A program made the position numbers and the translations under genes. Under the pieces are notes generated by a model. The model worked only from the letters and a program-made list of their open reading frames with translations. It was not told the DNA's origin and searched no databases. This document shows positions 52,713-60,928 of a stretch of 64,000 nucleotides of DNA, piece after piece. This DNA comes from Chitinophagales bacterium (GTDB lineage Bacteria > Bacteroidota > Bacteroidia > Chitinophagales > Saprospiraceae). The stretch's first letter is position 1; each line of letters opens with the position of its first letter. The stretch spans positions 80,169 to 144,168 of the forward strand of contig JAAFJT010000002.1 of assembly GCA_013298955.1 (NCBI GenBank). Reading direction: 5' to 3'.

Positions 52713-53972
52713 ATGAAAAAAAGGTATCAATTAGTTTTAGTCTTTGTTGTTTTTGCGGTAGTGACCTATTTGGATAGAAATTCCATTTCGGTATTGAGCA
52801 AAGACATGATGAAAGAATTGGGTTTGAGTAAAGAACAATGGGGTTTAGTGCTGGGTGCATTTTCACTCGCTTATGGCGCATTTGAAATTCCAACAGGGAT
52901 GTTGGTGGACAAATACGGTCCAAAAATCACGTTGATTCGGATTGTCTTATGGTGGTCTTTTTTCACCATTTTGACAGGTTTTACGACTGGATTTTATTTT
53001 TTAATCATCACCCGTTTCTTATTTGGCGCGGGGGAAGCAGGCGCGTTTCCAACCGTATCCGTTGCAATTGCAAGATGGTTTCCTGCGGTAGAACGCGGTA
53101 GAATCCAATCGATTGTATGGATGGGCAGTCGTTTAGGCGGCGCGTTAGCCCCTTTTGTTGCCCCTTATTTGGCATACACGTATGGCGGTTGGCGGGCTGT
53201 TTTCTACATTTTAGGCGCGTTAGGCTGCGTGTGGGTCTTGTTTTGGTGGTTCTGGTACCAAGATGAACCCAAAAACATGCCGAATATCAGTGCGGCGGAA
53301 GTAGCCGAAATTGAAGCAGGGCGTAGTTTGAAAAAGCCAACACACGCGTTACTCCCTTGGAAAACGGTGTTGCGTAATAAAAATTTATGGGCATTAATGG
53401 GGATGTATCACTGCCTTTTGTATGGTGCTTATTTCTATATGTCATGGATGCCGAAATATCTACAAGAGGGTAGGGGCGTATCGGATTCCAAAACAGGTTT
53501 TATGGTTTCGTTACCCTTCATTTTGGGGATGGCAGGCTGTCTTGCGGGCGGTTTCGCTTCGGATTACTTGACGAAATTGAAAGGCATTACCTTTGGGCGG
53601 CGTTATGTGGGCATGTTTGGCTTGGTGATGTCAGGGATTTGCATGATAGTTGGGACGCTGATACAAGATATTAATGTTGCCATCATCTTTTTGTCCTTGG
53701 GATTAGCGTTTAAAGACTTTACGCTACCCGTTTCTTGGGCAGTTGCGACCGATATTGGGGGGCAATTTGCGGGTTCCGTAGCAGGAACGATGGGTTTAGC
53801 GGGTCAATTAGGCGCGTCTATTATGGCATCAGCATTTGGTTACATCCTAACCATGAATCATAATCAGTATGAATTACCTGTGCAAATCATCGGCTGTATT
53901 GTGATTTTGGGCGGGTTATTATGGTTTGGCATTGATGCATCTAAACCATTAGTGCCGGCAGAGGAGTCGTGA
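52713..53972 (+). CDS. MFS transporter (anion:cation symporter type)
   Basis: 419 residues, twelve helices. Begins VVFAVVTYLDRNSISVLSKD, with the D-R pair and helix 1-2 loop of the anion/cation symporter branch; GMLVDKYGPKITLI is the loop 2-3 motif; GAGEAGAFPTVSVAIARWFP and ERGRIQSIVWMGSRLGGALAP are helix 4-5 motifs of that branch. Members take up organic acids such as hexuronates, galactonate, tartrate and tricarboxylates. As the last gene of the block it is a good candidate for inner-membrane uptake of the TcuA substrate (inference). Confidence 0.92.
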   Translation: MKKRYQLVLVFVVFAVVTYLDRNSISVLSKDMMKELGLSKEQWGLVLGAFSLAYGAFEIPTGMLVDKYGPKITLIRIVLWWSFFTILTGFTTGFYFLIITRFLFGAGEAGAFPTVSVAIARWFPAVERGRIQSIVWMGSRLGGALAPFVAPYLAYTYGGWRAVFYILGALGCVWVLFWWFWYQDEPKNMPNISAAEVAEIEAGRSLKKPTHALLPWKTVLRNKNLWALMGMYHCLLYGAYFYMSWMPKYLQEGRGVSDSKTGFMVSLPFILGMAGCLAGGFASDYLTKLKGITFGRRYVGMFGLVMSGICMIVGTLIQDINVAIIFLSLGLAFKDFTLPVSWAVATDIGGQFAGSVAGTMGLAGQLGASIMASAFGYILTMNHNQYELPVQIIGCIVILGGLLWFGIDASKPLVPAEES

Positions 53973-53989
53973 AATCTTAGCTTAGGGAT

Positions 53990-54038
53990 GTGGAAACTAA
54001 AAATCGACTCACTTTACTGGATAGATTTTTAGTTTCCA
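53990..54038. terminator. GTGGAAACTAAAAATC..GATTTTTAGTTTCCAC hairpin
   Basis: A 16-bp near-perfect stem with a 17-base loop between the convergent MFS and dnaA genes. Confidence 0.7.
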
Positions 54039-54068
54039 CAAACGGAAATTTCTGGTCAAAAGATTATT

Positions 54069-55526
54069 CTACCCTGCATTGCTCAAACTCATCCGAATTT
54101 TCTTCTCCAAATCCGTTACCGTATCTTTGAAAATCAAATCGGTATCCATCAAATCTTGTACAGCTTTACAAGAATGGATGACCGTACTATGGTCGCGCCC
54201 TCCTAAGGTTTCGCCAATCGCTTTCAAAGAAGCATTGGTCATATTTTTTGCTAAATACATGGATAACTGTCTGGCAATCACGATATTACGCTTACGTGTA
54301 CCACCTTGTAATTTATCTAAGGGTACTTTAAAATAATCGGCTACCAAATTTGTGATAAACTCAACCGTAATTTCCTTATTTATATTTTGCACAAAACTCT
54401 TAATCACATCTTTCGCTAATGACAAATCAATCCCGCGCCGATTCAACGAAGATTGCGCAATCAACGAAATCAATACGCCTTCCAATTCTCGAATATTACT
54501 TTTGATGTTATAACAAATAAATTCCGTTACATCTTGTGGTAATTCGATGCCTTCTTGCGTCATTTTAACTTCCAAAATCGCCATCCGAGTTTCCAAATCA
54601 GGCGATTGCAAATCCGCCGATAAGCCCCATTTGAACCTTGATATGAGTCTTTCTTCCATTCCGTCAAGGTCACGCGGCGCACGGTCGCTCGTAAACACCA
54701 ATTGTTTACCCGTTTGATGCAATTGATTAAATATATGAAAAAAGATTTCTTGCGTTTTTTGTTTACCTGCCAAAAATTGAATATCATCTACAATTAAAAC
54801 ATCAATCATTTGATAAAAAGCACTCAAATCATTGACGGCATTATTTTTAATCGCTTGAACGACTTGATTGGTAAATTTTTCGCAAGAAACGTACAACACA
54901 TTTTTATTTAAATCTTTTGTAGAAACTTCATTTCCAATGGCTTGCGCCAAATGCGTTTTACCCAAACCCACATCTCCAAAAATAAACAACGGATTGAAAG
55001 AAGTCGTACCCGGTTTTTTAATAATCGCCTGTGCCGCAGAACGCGCCAACCGATTACAATCCCCTTCAATAAAAGAATCCATCGAATATTGCGGATTGAG
55101 TTGCGACTCCACTTTGACACGGCGAATACCCGGTATGACAAACGGATTTTTAATGCTATCCGCATCAATCATATTCGGCATTCCATCTTTATGGCTCGAT
55201 TTGGACACCTCCGCATTCCGAGAAGGCGGAATCGTTGCAACGCCCATCAAGGCACTCATACCCATTTCGGGGCGTGGATTCGATGTCACAATTTGGTACT
55301 CTAAACGCCCTTTTTCGCCCAATTCTTGACGCACTGCTACCCGCAACAAATTGACGTAGTGTTCATCCAACCACTCGTAAAAAAACTTGTTTGGCACCTG
55401 AATCGTCAGAGCCATTTGTTCCAAACGCACGGGTTTGATAGGTTCAAACCATGTTTTGAAACTTTGTGTATTAACATGTTTTTTAATCGTTTGGAGGCAA
55501 TTGCTCCATATTGTCGCATGATCCAT
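54069..55526 (-). CDS. dnaA: Chromosomal replication initiator protein DnaA
   Basis: 485 residues from the third in-frame ATG (MDHATIW...); an ATG at 55541 would add five. Domain I ends at TWFEPI and is followed by the usual linker. Domain III: Walker A GDVGLGKTHLAQAIGNEV, Walker B VLIVDDIQFLAGKQKTQEI, TSDRAPRDLDGMEERLISRF (sensor I/box VII with the Arg finger). Domain IV has DNA-binding signature TRKRNIVIARQLSMYLAK and GGRDHSTVIHSCK. The family norm at Walker A is G-[GSP]-x-G-x-GKTH; here D stands at the second position. dnaN is not next to it, as in many Bacteroidota. Confidence 0.97.
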   Translation of the reverse strand: MDHATIWSNCLQTIKKHVNTQSFKTWFEPIKPVRLEQMALTIQVPNKFFYEWLDEHYVNLLRVAVRQELGEKGRLEYQIVTSNPRPEMGMSALMGVATIPPSRNAEVSKSSHKDGMPNMIDADSIKNPFVIPGIRRVKVESQLNPQYSMDSFIEGDCNRLARSAAQAIIKKPGTTSFNPLFIFGDVGLGKTHLAQAIGNEVSTKDLNKNVLYVSCEKFTNQVVQAIKNNAVNDLSAFYQMIDVLIVDDIQFLAGKQKTQEIFFHIFNQLHQTGKQLVFTSDRAPRDLDGMEERLISRFKWGLSADLQSPDLETRMAILEVKMTQEGIELPQDVTEFICYNIKSNIRELEGVLISLIAQSSLNRRGIDLSLAKDVIKSFVQNINKEITVEFITNLVADYFKVPLDKLQGGTRKRNIVIARQLSMYLAKNMTNASLKAIGETLGGRDHSTVIHSCKAVQDLMDTDLIFKDTVTDLEKKIRMSLSNAG

Positions 55527-55541
55527 TAGCATTCCGTTCAA

Positions 55542-56101
55542 ATTGAGGCGATAAACGCCCAGTTATAAAAATCGCTCCCTGCTTTTTTTCGCGGCAAAAC
55601 CTTTCTCGTGGAATGTCATCAGACATTATCGAGTGATGTAATACCTTTAAAAGCTGTTTTTTAAATCCAAAAAAGCACTATAATAGACTGACTTTGACCT
55701 CTTTTCGGAAGGAGGGTACAAAGTTGAATAAAAGATTTGTGATAAAAAAATCCTTTTTAAAACTTTTTCAGATTTTTTTTTTTATAATTAATTTATCACT
55801 TTTTTGATTATATTTTTCGCCTTTTTCGCCATTATTCTATCTTTTTGACGAACTATTTGATTTTCAAATGGTTCTTTTCCGAGATAGAGAATCACTAATT
55901 TGTGTAAACTTTTTGATGACATTTTTCATTACAAAAGTATTACAAATTGTTTTTTTATGAATTTAAAACAATAATTCGTTTTTAACAAATATTGAATTTT
56001 CTATATTTTTATAAAAAAGCAAATATTGTATTGAATATTTGATTTTACTAAATACATCTTTTTGTGAAATCTGTAAATCAGTCATTTTTAAGGGTTCATG
56101 C
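55542..56101. other. AT-rich 560-bp region upstream of dnaA
   Basis: Very AT-rich, especially 55740-55820 and 55940-56090, with no ORF and no long palindrome. Contains the dnaA promoter. I see no exact TTATCCACA box on either strand; TGTGATAAA (55738-55746) and TTTATCACTTTT (about 55791) are only partial matches. The region is compatible with an origin but not diagnostic. Confidence 0.4.
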
Positions 56102-57031
56102 CTATTTTCCTATGTAAATATTTTTACATTCAGCGCATTGTGCCGCCCGACTTTTTTCAAAATAAATATCGAGCCGACCTAACATCAGCCCCGCCCAACC
56201 GACTTGATTGATGACCACAGGGGCATCCACAATATTCTTGCGAATGTCCGGTTTATCCATAAACGTATGCGTATGTCCGCCAATGATAAGGTCGATATTT
56301 TTTGATTTTTCAGCTAAATGAATGTCACAAATTTTCGATTTATTGTCATTAAATTTATAACCTAAATGCGATAAGCAAACGACATAATCGCATTTCATTT
56401 CTTCTTTCAAAAAAGTAGCGGTTTTCGTAGCAGGAATCAGTGGGTCTATATATTGAGTCCCAGCAAAATTTTGTTCCGCAACCAACCCTTGCAACTCAAT
56501 ACCGACTCCAAATACACCTATTTTGATGCCCTCTTTTTGAAAAATTTTATACGGTTGAACCTTATTTCTTAAAATCGTATTTGTAAAATCATAATTAATG
56601 TTCAATAAGGGAAAGTTCGCATGAGGCAATTGTTTCAATAACCCATCCATCCCCGCATCAAAATCGTGGTTTCCAATCGCTGCTGCATCATAACCCATTT
56701 CCGACATTAATTTCATTTCCAATTCGCCCCCATAAAAATTAAAAAAGGGCGTTCCTTGAAAAATATCCCCTGCGTCAAATAACAATACATTCGCATTTTG
56801 CTTGCGAATTTGTTGAATCAAAGAAGCGCGCCGCGCCGCACCGCCCAAACCTTGAGTTTTCGTTCCATCCATCGGAAAAGGGTCAATTCGACTATGAACA
56901 TCATTGGTATGTAATAGGGTAATGTGGGTTATTTCAGGCTTTGCTGCTGCTAATGCCTCCATTGGAAACGCGCCTGTTCCAACAAGCAGCGAACCTTGAC
57001 CCATTTGTTTTAAAAAATGTCGCCGATTCAT
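56102..57031 (-). CDS. Metallophosphatase of the 5'-nucleotidase family (catalytic half), Tat-exported
   Basis: 309 residues from the ATG at 57031 (57043 is an alternative). Starts MNRRHFLKQMGQGSLLVGTG, a twin-arginine signal. Metallophosphoesterase motifs: LLHTNDVHSRIDPFP, LFDAGDIFQGTPFF, AAIGNHDFDAG, CLSHLGYKFND and IIGGHTHTF. This is the N-terminal half of UshA-like nucleotidases; the second half is encoded by the gene just upstream on the same strand. The in-frame extension beyond 57043 only reads the CATAGG repeat and is rejected. Confidence 0.9.
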   Translation of the reverse strand: MNRRHFLKQMGQGSLLVGTGAFPMEALAAAKPEITHITLLHTNDVHSRIDPFPMDGTKTQGLGGAARRASLIQQIRKQNANVLLFDAGDIFQGTPFFNFYGGELEMKLMSEMGYDAAAIGNHDFDAGMDGLLKQLPHANFPLLNINYDFTNTILRNKVQPYKIFQKEGIKIGVFGVGIELQGLVAEQNFAGTQYIDPLIPATKTATFLKEEMKCDYVVCLSHLGYKFNDNKSKICDIHLAEKSKNIDLIIGGHTHTFMDKPDIRKNIVDAPVVINQVGWAGLMLGRLDIYFEKSRAAQCAECKNIYIGK

Positions 57032-57044
57032 ATTATGTATCATT

Positions 57045-57160
57045 TTAACACATAGGTCACATAGGATGATATAGAGTAGAAGCATTTATTCGATGGAATG
57101 GATAGATTATAAATGAATGCTCTATGTTTTATACGTCCTCCTATGGGACCTATGTGTTTA
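57045..57160. repeat. Family-2 CACATAGG inverted repeat, locus 4
   Basis: On the minus strand it runs from the stop TAA of the preceding gene (TAAACACATAGGTCCCATAG) to CCTATGTGACCTATGTGTTA. The arms pair over about 35 bp around an AT-rich loop. Lies between the two halves of the split nucleotidase, both minus strand. Confidence 0.9.
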
Positions 57161-57940
57161 CTTTTTGATTATTTTAACTCTTTCATCTATTTCAGCATCT
57201 AATAATTGCCCTGCTTTTTGGGTACTGATTACGCCTTCGATAAATGCATCGCGCATCAATTTCGTCAATTCTTTCCGTTTGACGGTTTTGAGGAAAAACG
57301 CATTATCACCGCCATTTGCCACATAATCACTGGTTGCCAATTTATAAATTTTGCCACTCTGCAACGGTTCTCCTTGTATGATGATTTGTTGTGCTTTTTG
57401 ATTTTGAACCTCATAAGTCGCGCCTGCAACGGGCCAGCCCCCTTTAAAAGCAGCCAAATTCAACAATTGTTGAATCGCTACACTATCGGCATCCATCACC
57501 ACTAAAAAATTATCAAAAGGCATCAATTCAAATAATTTGCCGCGTGTAACATTGCCATTAGGTAAAGATTTAATGCGTAAACCATTGTGACCAAAACAAG
57601 TAATATCTATTTTTTGACCCACATACAAAGCCGTCTGTCGATGAATCGTTTCTGCTGCCCAAATGCCAAGTGGCGAAATAGGTTGAAAATGGAGCAATTC
57701 TTTAGCCGTTTTGCCCACGACTTCATTCATTTCTGCATCTAATTTGACCCGATAGCCTGCAATCAACCGTTCCAAGGTCGTATCGGCAGGCGGCAAAGAG
57801 TCCGCTTTTGCCATTTGATAATACTTAACTTTGACATCCGATAAGTAACGATGCTTCGGTTTACAGCTAAAACCAAGCAATAACAGGCACGCAACGATGC
57901 ATACTTTGAACAAATTCAAACAAAAAGGATATTTTTTCAT
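57158..57940 (-). CDS. 5'-nucleotidase C-terminal domain lipoprotein (substrate-binding half)
   Basis: 260 residues from the ATG at 57940 (five codons upstream is possible). Lipoprotein signal ending LLGFSC. The remainder is the 5_nucleotid_C domain: EVVGKTAKEL, SPLGIWAAETI, DITCFGHNGLRIKSLPNGNV, FELMPFDNFLVVMDADSV, and YKLATSDYVANGGDNAFFL (the substrate-stacking loop). It comes before the metallophosphatase half in the transcript, so a two-gene form of UshA-like nucleotidase is encoded. Confidence 0.9.
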   Translation of the reverse strand: MKKYPFCLNLFKVCIVACLLLLGFSCKPKHRYLSDVKVKYYQMAKADSLPPADTTLERLIAGYRVKLDAEMNEVVGKTAKELLHFQPISPLGIWAAETIHRQTALYVGQKIDITCFGHNGLRIKSLPNGNVTRGKLFELMPFDNFLVVMDADSVAIQQLLNLAAFKGGWPVAGATYEVQNQKAQQIIIQGEPLQSGKIYKLATSDYVANGGDNAFFLKTVKRKELTKLMRDAFIEGVISTQKAGQLLDAEIDERVKIIKK

Positions 57941-57973
57941 GCTATTAAAATTCAACTTATAGGATAATGCTGC

Positions 57974-58022
57974 TTTTTTGAATCAAGAATGAAAGCAATT
58001 CCTTCATTCTTGATTCAAAAAA
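57974..58022. repeat. GAATCAAGAATGAAGG hairpin
   Basis: TTTTTTGAATCAAGAATGAA and TTCATTCTTGATTCAAAAAA pair with a short GCAATTCC loop, between two minus-strand genes. Terminator-like with A- and T-runs on both sides; same GGAATGAAG words as at 48205 and 41660. Confidence 0.85.
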
Positions 58023-58033
58023 TACGAATACGA

Positions 58034-58564
58034 TTAAGCCATCAACTGAGCCGCTTCTTGACGAATCGCCATCTGCGCTGTTAACAACGAATCGGTTTGT
58101 TGTGATTCCAAAAATTCAAATAATGCTGTAATATAGACGTTCACATCCGCTTTGGGGTCTAATTTTTGGGCAACTAAATGGGCTGTTTCGGAAGTATTAT
58201 CGCGCGCCACTTTAAGAATGCTCCACAAATTTTCGCTCACATAGATTTGTTGTGTAATATTATGTTCAAATTCTTGTCGAATCGCAATCAACATCGCCGT
58301 GCGTAAGTCATTGACCGTTACGCCTTCGGTGCGCAATCGCGCCACAAGGTTCGGAATCGAGATGCGTTCACACAAAAGGGACAACCGTTCATACGCTTGC
58401 AAGCGCAAAGGCAAGGTTGTTTCACTATTTTGTTTACGATTTTCTAAAAGTCGCAATTGATACTGACTTTGAAAATATTGTTTGAGCATCATCCAAACCG
58501 TACCGCCCACTACTAAGGCAGGAATGGAGATTTTTAATAATTCTAATAAAAAGGTCTTTATCAT
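58034..58564 (-). CDS. Small membrane-anchored protein of unknown function (possibly DUF7935)
   Basis: 176 residues from the ATG at 58564; the longer start is not preferred because the membrane segment then sits at the usual place. One helix FLLELLKISIPALVVGGTVWM, then a basic charged stretch and a helical cytoplasmic domain: LPLRLQAYERLSLLCERI, RTAMLIAIRQEFEHNITQQIY and SENLWSILKVARDN. I recall such proteins as a conserved Bacteroidota family, provisionally DUF7935; that name needs checking. Function unknown. Confidence 0.75.
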   Translation of the reverse strand: MIKTFLLELLKISIPALVVGGTVWMMLKQYFQSQYQLRLLENRKQNSETTLPLRLQAYERLSLLCERISIPNLVARLRTEGVTVNDLRTAMLIAIRQEFEHNITQQIYVSENLWSILKVARDNTSETAHLVAQKLDPKADVNVYITALFEFLESQQTDSLLTAQMAIRQEAAQLMA

Positions 58565-58826
58565 CTTATATGAAAGTTGCTGCCTGAACCGTTTTCGTAA
58601 AAAGGAGCGCAAAGTTACTCTAAAAGATTGAAATTCAATGCGAATAATGTTTCACTTCTTTTGTAAAAGAATTGTTAACAGGCTTCCTTTTGAAAACAAT
58701 TCAGATTCATTTAGAGTTCAACAGGTTCGTGACAATTTTGTATAAAAATCGTCTTAAAAATGTGTGCCAGATATGCCTTTTTTATTGTAATTTTGCAACG
58801 TCATTCGGCATAACGTCAAAAAACAG

Positions 58827-58856
58827 TTGCAATGTGACAAAAAAGCCTTAATTTTG
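58827..58856 (+). promoter_or_regulatory. Candidate Bacteroidota promoter for the Fe-S carrier gene
   Basis: TTG at 58827-58829, 19-base spacer, TAATTTTG at 58849-58856; the ATG follows 39 bp later. Matches -33 TTG / -7 TAnnTTTG. A second TAATTTTG lies at 58788-58795. Confidence 0.5.
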
Positions 58857-58895
58857 AACAATCATTCAAAAGTAGCCTAAAAAATTCCAAAAATA

Positions 58896-59252
58896 ATGAT
58901 AGACATCTTGGAAAAAACAGTTGCAGCACCTGTACAATTGACTTCGGGTGCGGTGAAACAATTAAAACAAATTATGGAACAGCAGGGGATTCCATCCGAC
59001 TATGGTTTGCGCATTGGCGTGAAAGGCGGTGGCTGTTCTGGTTTCAGTTACATTTTGGGTTTTGACGAGAAAAAATCGAATGACGATGAGTATTCGATTG
59101 GCGGCATGCGCGTTTTGATGCAAAAAGCGCATGGTATTTATTTGCTGGGCATGGAAATTGATTTCGTGGAAGGATTGGATAATCGCGGTTTTTCGTTTAG
59201 TAATCCGAATGCAAAGTCAACTTGTGGTTGTGGCACGTCTTTTTCGGCATAG
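58896..59252 (+). CDS. A-type iron-sulfur cluster carrier (HesB/IscA/ErpA family)
   Basis: 118 residues, the family length. Ligand cysteines are in place: Cys47 in KGGGCSGFSY, Cys110 and Cys112 in TCGCG. It carries Fe-S clusters to target proteins in the cytoplasm. The N-terminal start LTSGAVKQLKQIM and the loop ISWKD-equivalent IDFVEGLDNRGFSFSNPNA fit. IscA and ErpA cannot be told apart confidently. Downstream is a hairpin, and the next gene is convergent. Confidence 0.95.
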   Translation: MIDILEKTVAAPVQLTSGAVKQLKQIMEQQGIPSDYGLRIGVKGGGCSGFSYILGFDEKKSNDDEYSIGGMRVLMQKAHGIYLLGMEIDFVEGLDNRGFSFSNPNAKSTCGCGTSFSA

Positions 59253-59310
59253 CCGATTCAACGGCGGCAACGCCCAATTTCCTTATGGTAAGTTTATGTA
59301 CCCAAATATA

Positions 59311-59343
59311 AAATCCTGTTGCCTTCGGGTAATGGGATTTTTT
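59311..59343 (+). terminator. AAATCC..GGATTT hairpin with CTTCGG loop and T-run
   Basis: AAATCCTGTTGC and GTAATGGGATTT pair around a CTTCGG loop and end in T's. About 60 bp after the Fe-S carrier gene. Confidence 0.7.
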
Positions 59344-59353
59344 AATGTGTATT

Positions 59354-59403
59354 TTTTTGGATTGGATGGATGGGGTGGTGATAATCCATCCAATCCCAAA
59401 AAA
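59354..59403. repeat. GGATTGGATGG palindrome
   Basis: TTTTTTGGATTGGATGGAT and ATCCATCCAATCCCAAAAAA pair with a short GG-rich loop, between convergent genes. Confidence 0.75.
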
Positions 59404-59409
59404 TCCACC

Positions 59410-60522
59410 TTAAAAACGATTCATTATTTTTACAATGTATTCAATATCATCGTCTGCGTGAATCGGCGAGCAGGGCAAACTCAATTCTGTCGCATGAATT
59501 ATTTTGGCTAATTGAAAATCATTACTATTCAACGGAATAGCGTTTTTAGTAGCCCAGTTTTGAATGGATTTTTGGTCGCAAGGCGCGATAGGATAATGGA
59601 TTTCTGTTTTAATCCCATGCGCCAATAAATAATCGCGCAAATCATTTCGACGCGGATGCCGAATGGGAAAAATATGAAACACATTGAAATTATCGGCAAT
59701 CGTTGTAGGCAAAATATAATCTGATTTCAAATGATTCAAATAATATTTGGCAATTTGATTTTTACGCCGATTAATATAATCCAAACTTTGCAATTTGACA
59801 CTCAAAAAACTGGCTTGTATTTCATCCAACCGCGAATTATCCCCAATATATTCATTTTGATATTTCACATGGGAACCATAATTCCGCCAAGCCTTTAATT
59901 TTTTATACAAGGTTTCATCATTCAAAGCAATGCCACCTGCATCGCCCAAAGCACCCAAATTTTTAGTCGGATAAAAACTAAACGCACCTGCATCTCCAAA
60001 AGTACCCGTCATTTTGCCTTTGTAAGTTGCCCCATGCGATTGCGCACAATCTTCAATTAATTTTAAATTATATTTTTTACAAATATCTAAAATCGGGTAC
60101 ATTTCGCACGATTGCCCATATAAATGGACGAGCATAATCGCGCGGGTTTTAGGGGTTATTTTTGCCTCAATCTTTTGAGGGTCAATGTTATACGTATGAA
60201 TATTGGGTTCCACAAAAACAGGAATATGTCCCGAATTAAGCACCGCATTGACAGTTGCAATGTAGGTATTAGAAGGCACAATCACTTCCGAACCAGCAGG
60301 AAAATCATAGGCTTTCAACGGGATTTCAAGCGCGTCTAATCCAGAAGCGACCCCGATAAAAAAGCGACAACCGAGATAATCTGCAAATTCGCGTTCAAAT
60401 TTTTCGACATTTTTGCCGAGAATGAACCAGCCACTTTGCAAAACATCTGCAAATGATTTTTTATAACCTTCTAAAAACGGGCGATTTAAATAATGTAAAT
60501 TTTCGTAATCTATGTTTCTCAT
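59410..60522 (-). CDS. DegT/DnrJ/EryC1 aminotransferase (dTDP-3-oxo-3,6-dideoxyhexose transaminase, FdtB/QdtB type)
   Basis: 370 residues. PLP-dependent aminotransferase of nucleotide sugars: GSEVIVPSNTYIATVNAV, DPQKIEAKITPKTRAI, LVHLYGQSCEM, IEDCAQSHGATYKGK, and the PLP lysine at 187 in FSFYPTKNLGALGDAGGIA. The preceding QdtA/FdtA-like isomerase overlaps its start by 4 bp, so the product is probably dTDP-3-amino-3,6-dideoxyhexose (Fuc3N or Qui3N type) for surface glycan. rmlA/rmlB are not in view. Confidence 0.93.
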   Translation of the reverse strand: MRNIDYENLHYLNRPFLEGYKKSFADVLQSGWFILGKNVEKFEREFADYLGCRFFIGVASGLDALEIPLKAYDFPAGSEVIVPSNTYIATVNAVLNSGHIPVFVEPNIHTYNIDPQKIEAKITPKTRAIMLVHLYGQSCEMYPILDICKKYNLKLIEDCAQSHGATYKGKMTGTFGDAGAFSFYPTKNLGALGDAGGIALNDETLYKKLKAWRNYGSHVKYQNEYIGDNSRLDEIQASFLSVKLQSLDYINRRKNQIAKYYLNHLKSDYILPTTIADNFNVFHIFPIRHPRRNDLRDYLLAHGIKTEIHYPIAPCDQKSIQNWATKNAIPLNSNDFQLAKIIHATELSLPCSPIHADDDIEYIVKIMNRF

Positions 60523-60905
60523 GTTGGTAAAGAGCTATTTGGATAAGGTGTATCAATATAGTCATGCACATCATATTTGGTCGATGCCAAGACTAACAAC
60601 GTTGCATTTTCGGAAAAATCGTACATGATGTGCCAGTCTGATGGCTCGACAATCAATATTTTAGCGGGATTATCCAAGACAAATTGGGTTTCTGATACGC
60701 CATCATGGTTGTAAATCGTGCAAGAACCACTTAAACAAATCAAGGCTTGTCGGGATTTTTTATGTTTATGTCCGCCGCGTTGCGTGTTGGGCGGCACGCC
60801 GTACATGTAATAAACCCGCTTGACGGCAAAAGGTAATTGGTCTTGAATGACATTTAAACTGCCTCGCGCATCTGTAAATGATTTTAAATGAATGAGTTGT
60901 GCCAA
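60519..60905 (-). CDS. FdtA/QdtA family sugar 3,4-ketoisomerase (cupin)
   Basis: 128 residues. Cupin of the WxcM/FdtA group: SFTDARGSLNVIQDQLPF, YYMYGVPPNTQRGGHKHKK (active-site His pair) and DWHIMYDFSENATLLVLAST. It converts dTDP-4-keto-6-deoxyglucose to the 3-keto form. Its stop overlaps the start of the aminotransferase gene, so the two are translationally coupled. FdtA and QdtA differ only in product stereochemistry, which cannot be read from here. Confidence 0.92.
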   Translation of the reverse strand: MAQLIHLKSFTDARGSLNVIQDQLPFAVKRVYYMYGVPPNTQRGGHKHKKSRQALICLSGSCTIYNHDGVSETQFVLDNPAKILIVEPSDWHIMYDFSENATLLVLASTKYDVHDYIDTPYPNSSLPT

Positions 60906-60928
60906 AAGTTGGATTATTTTAGTAACTT

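Noticed and set aside
55542..56101. Firm oriC call upstream of dnaA
   Set aside because: AT-rich, but no exact DnaA boxes were seen and no skew data are available; dnaN is absent.
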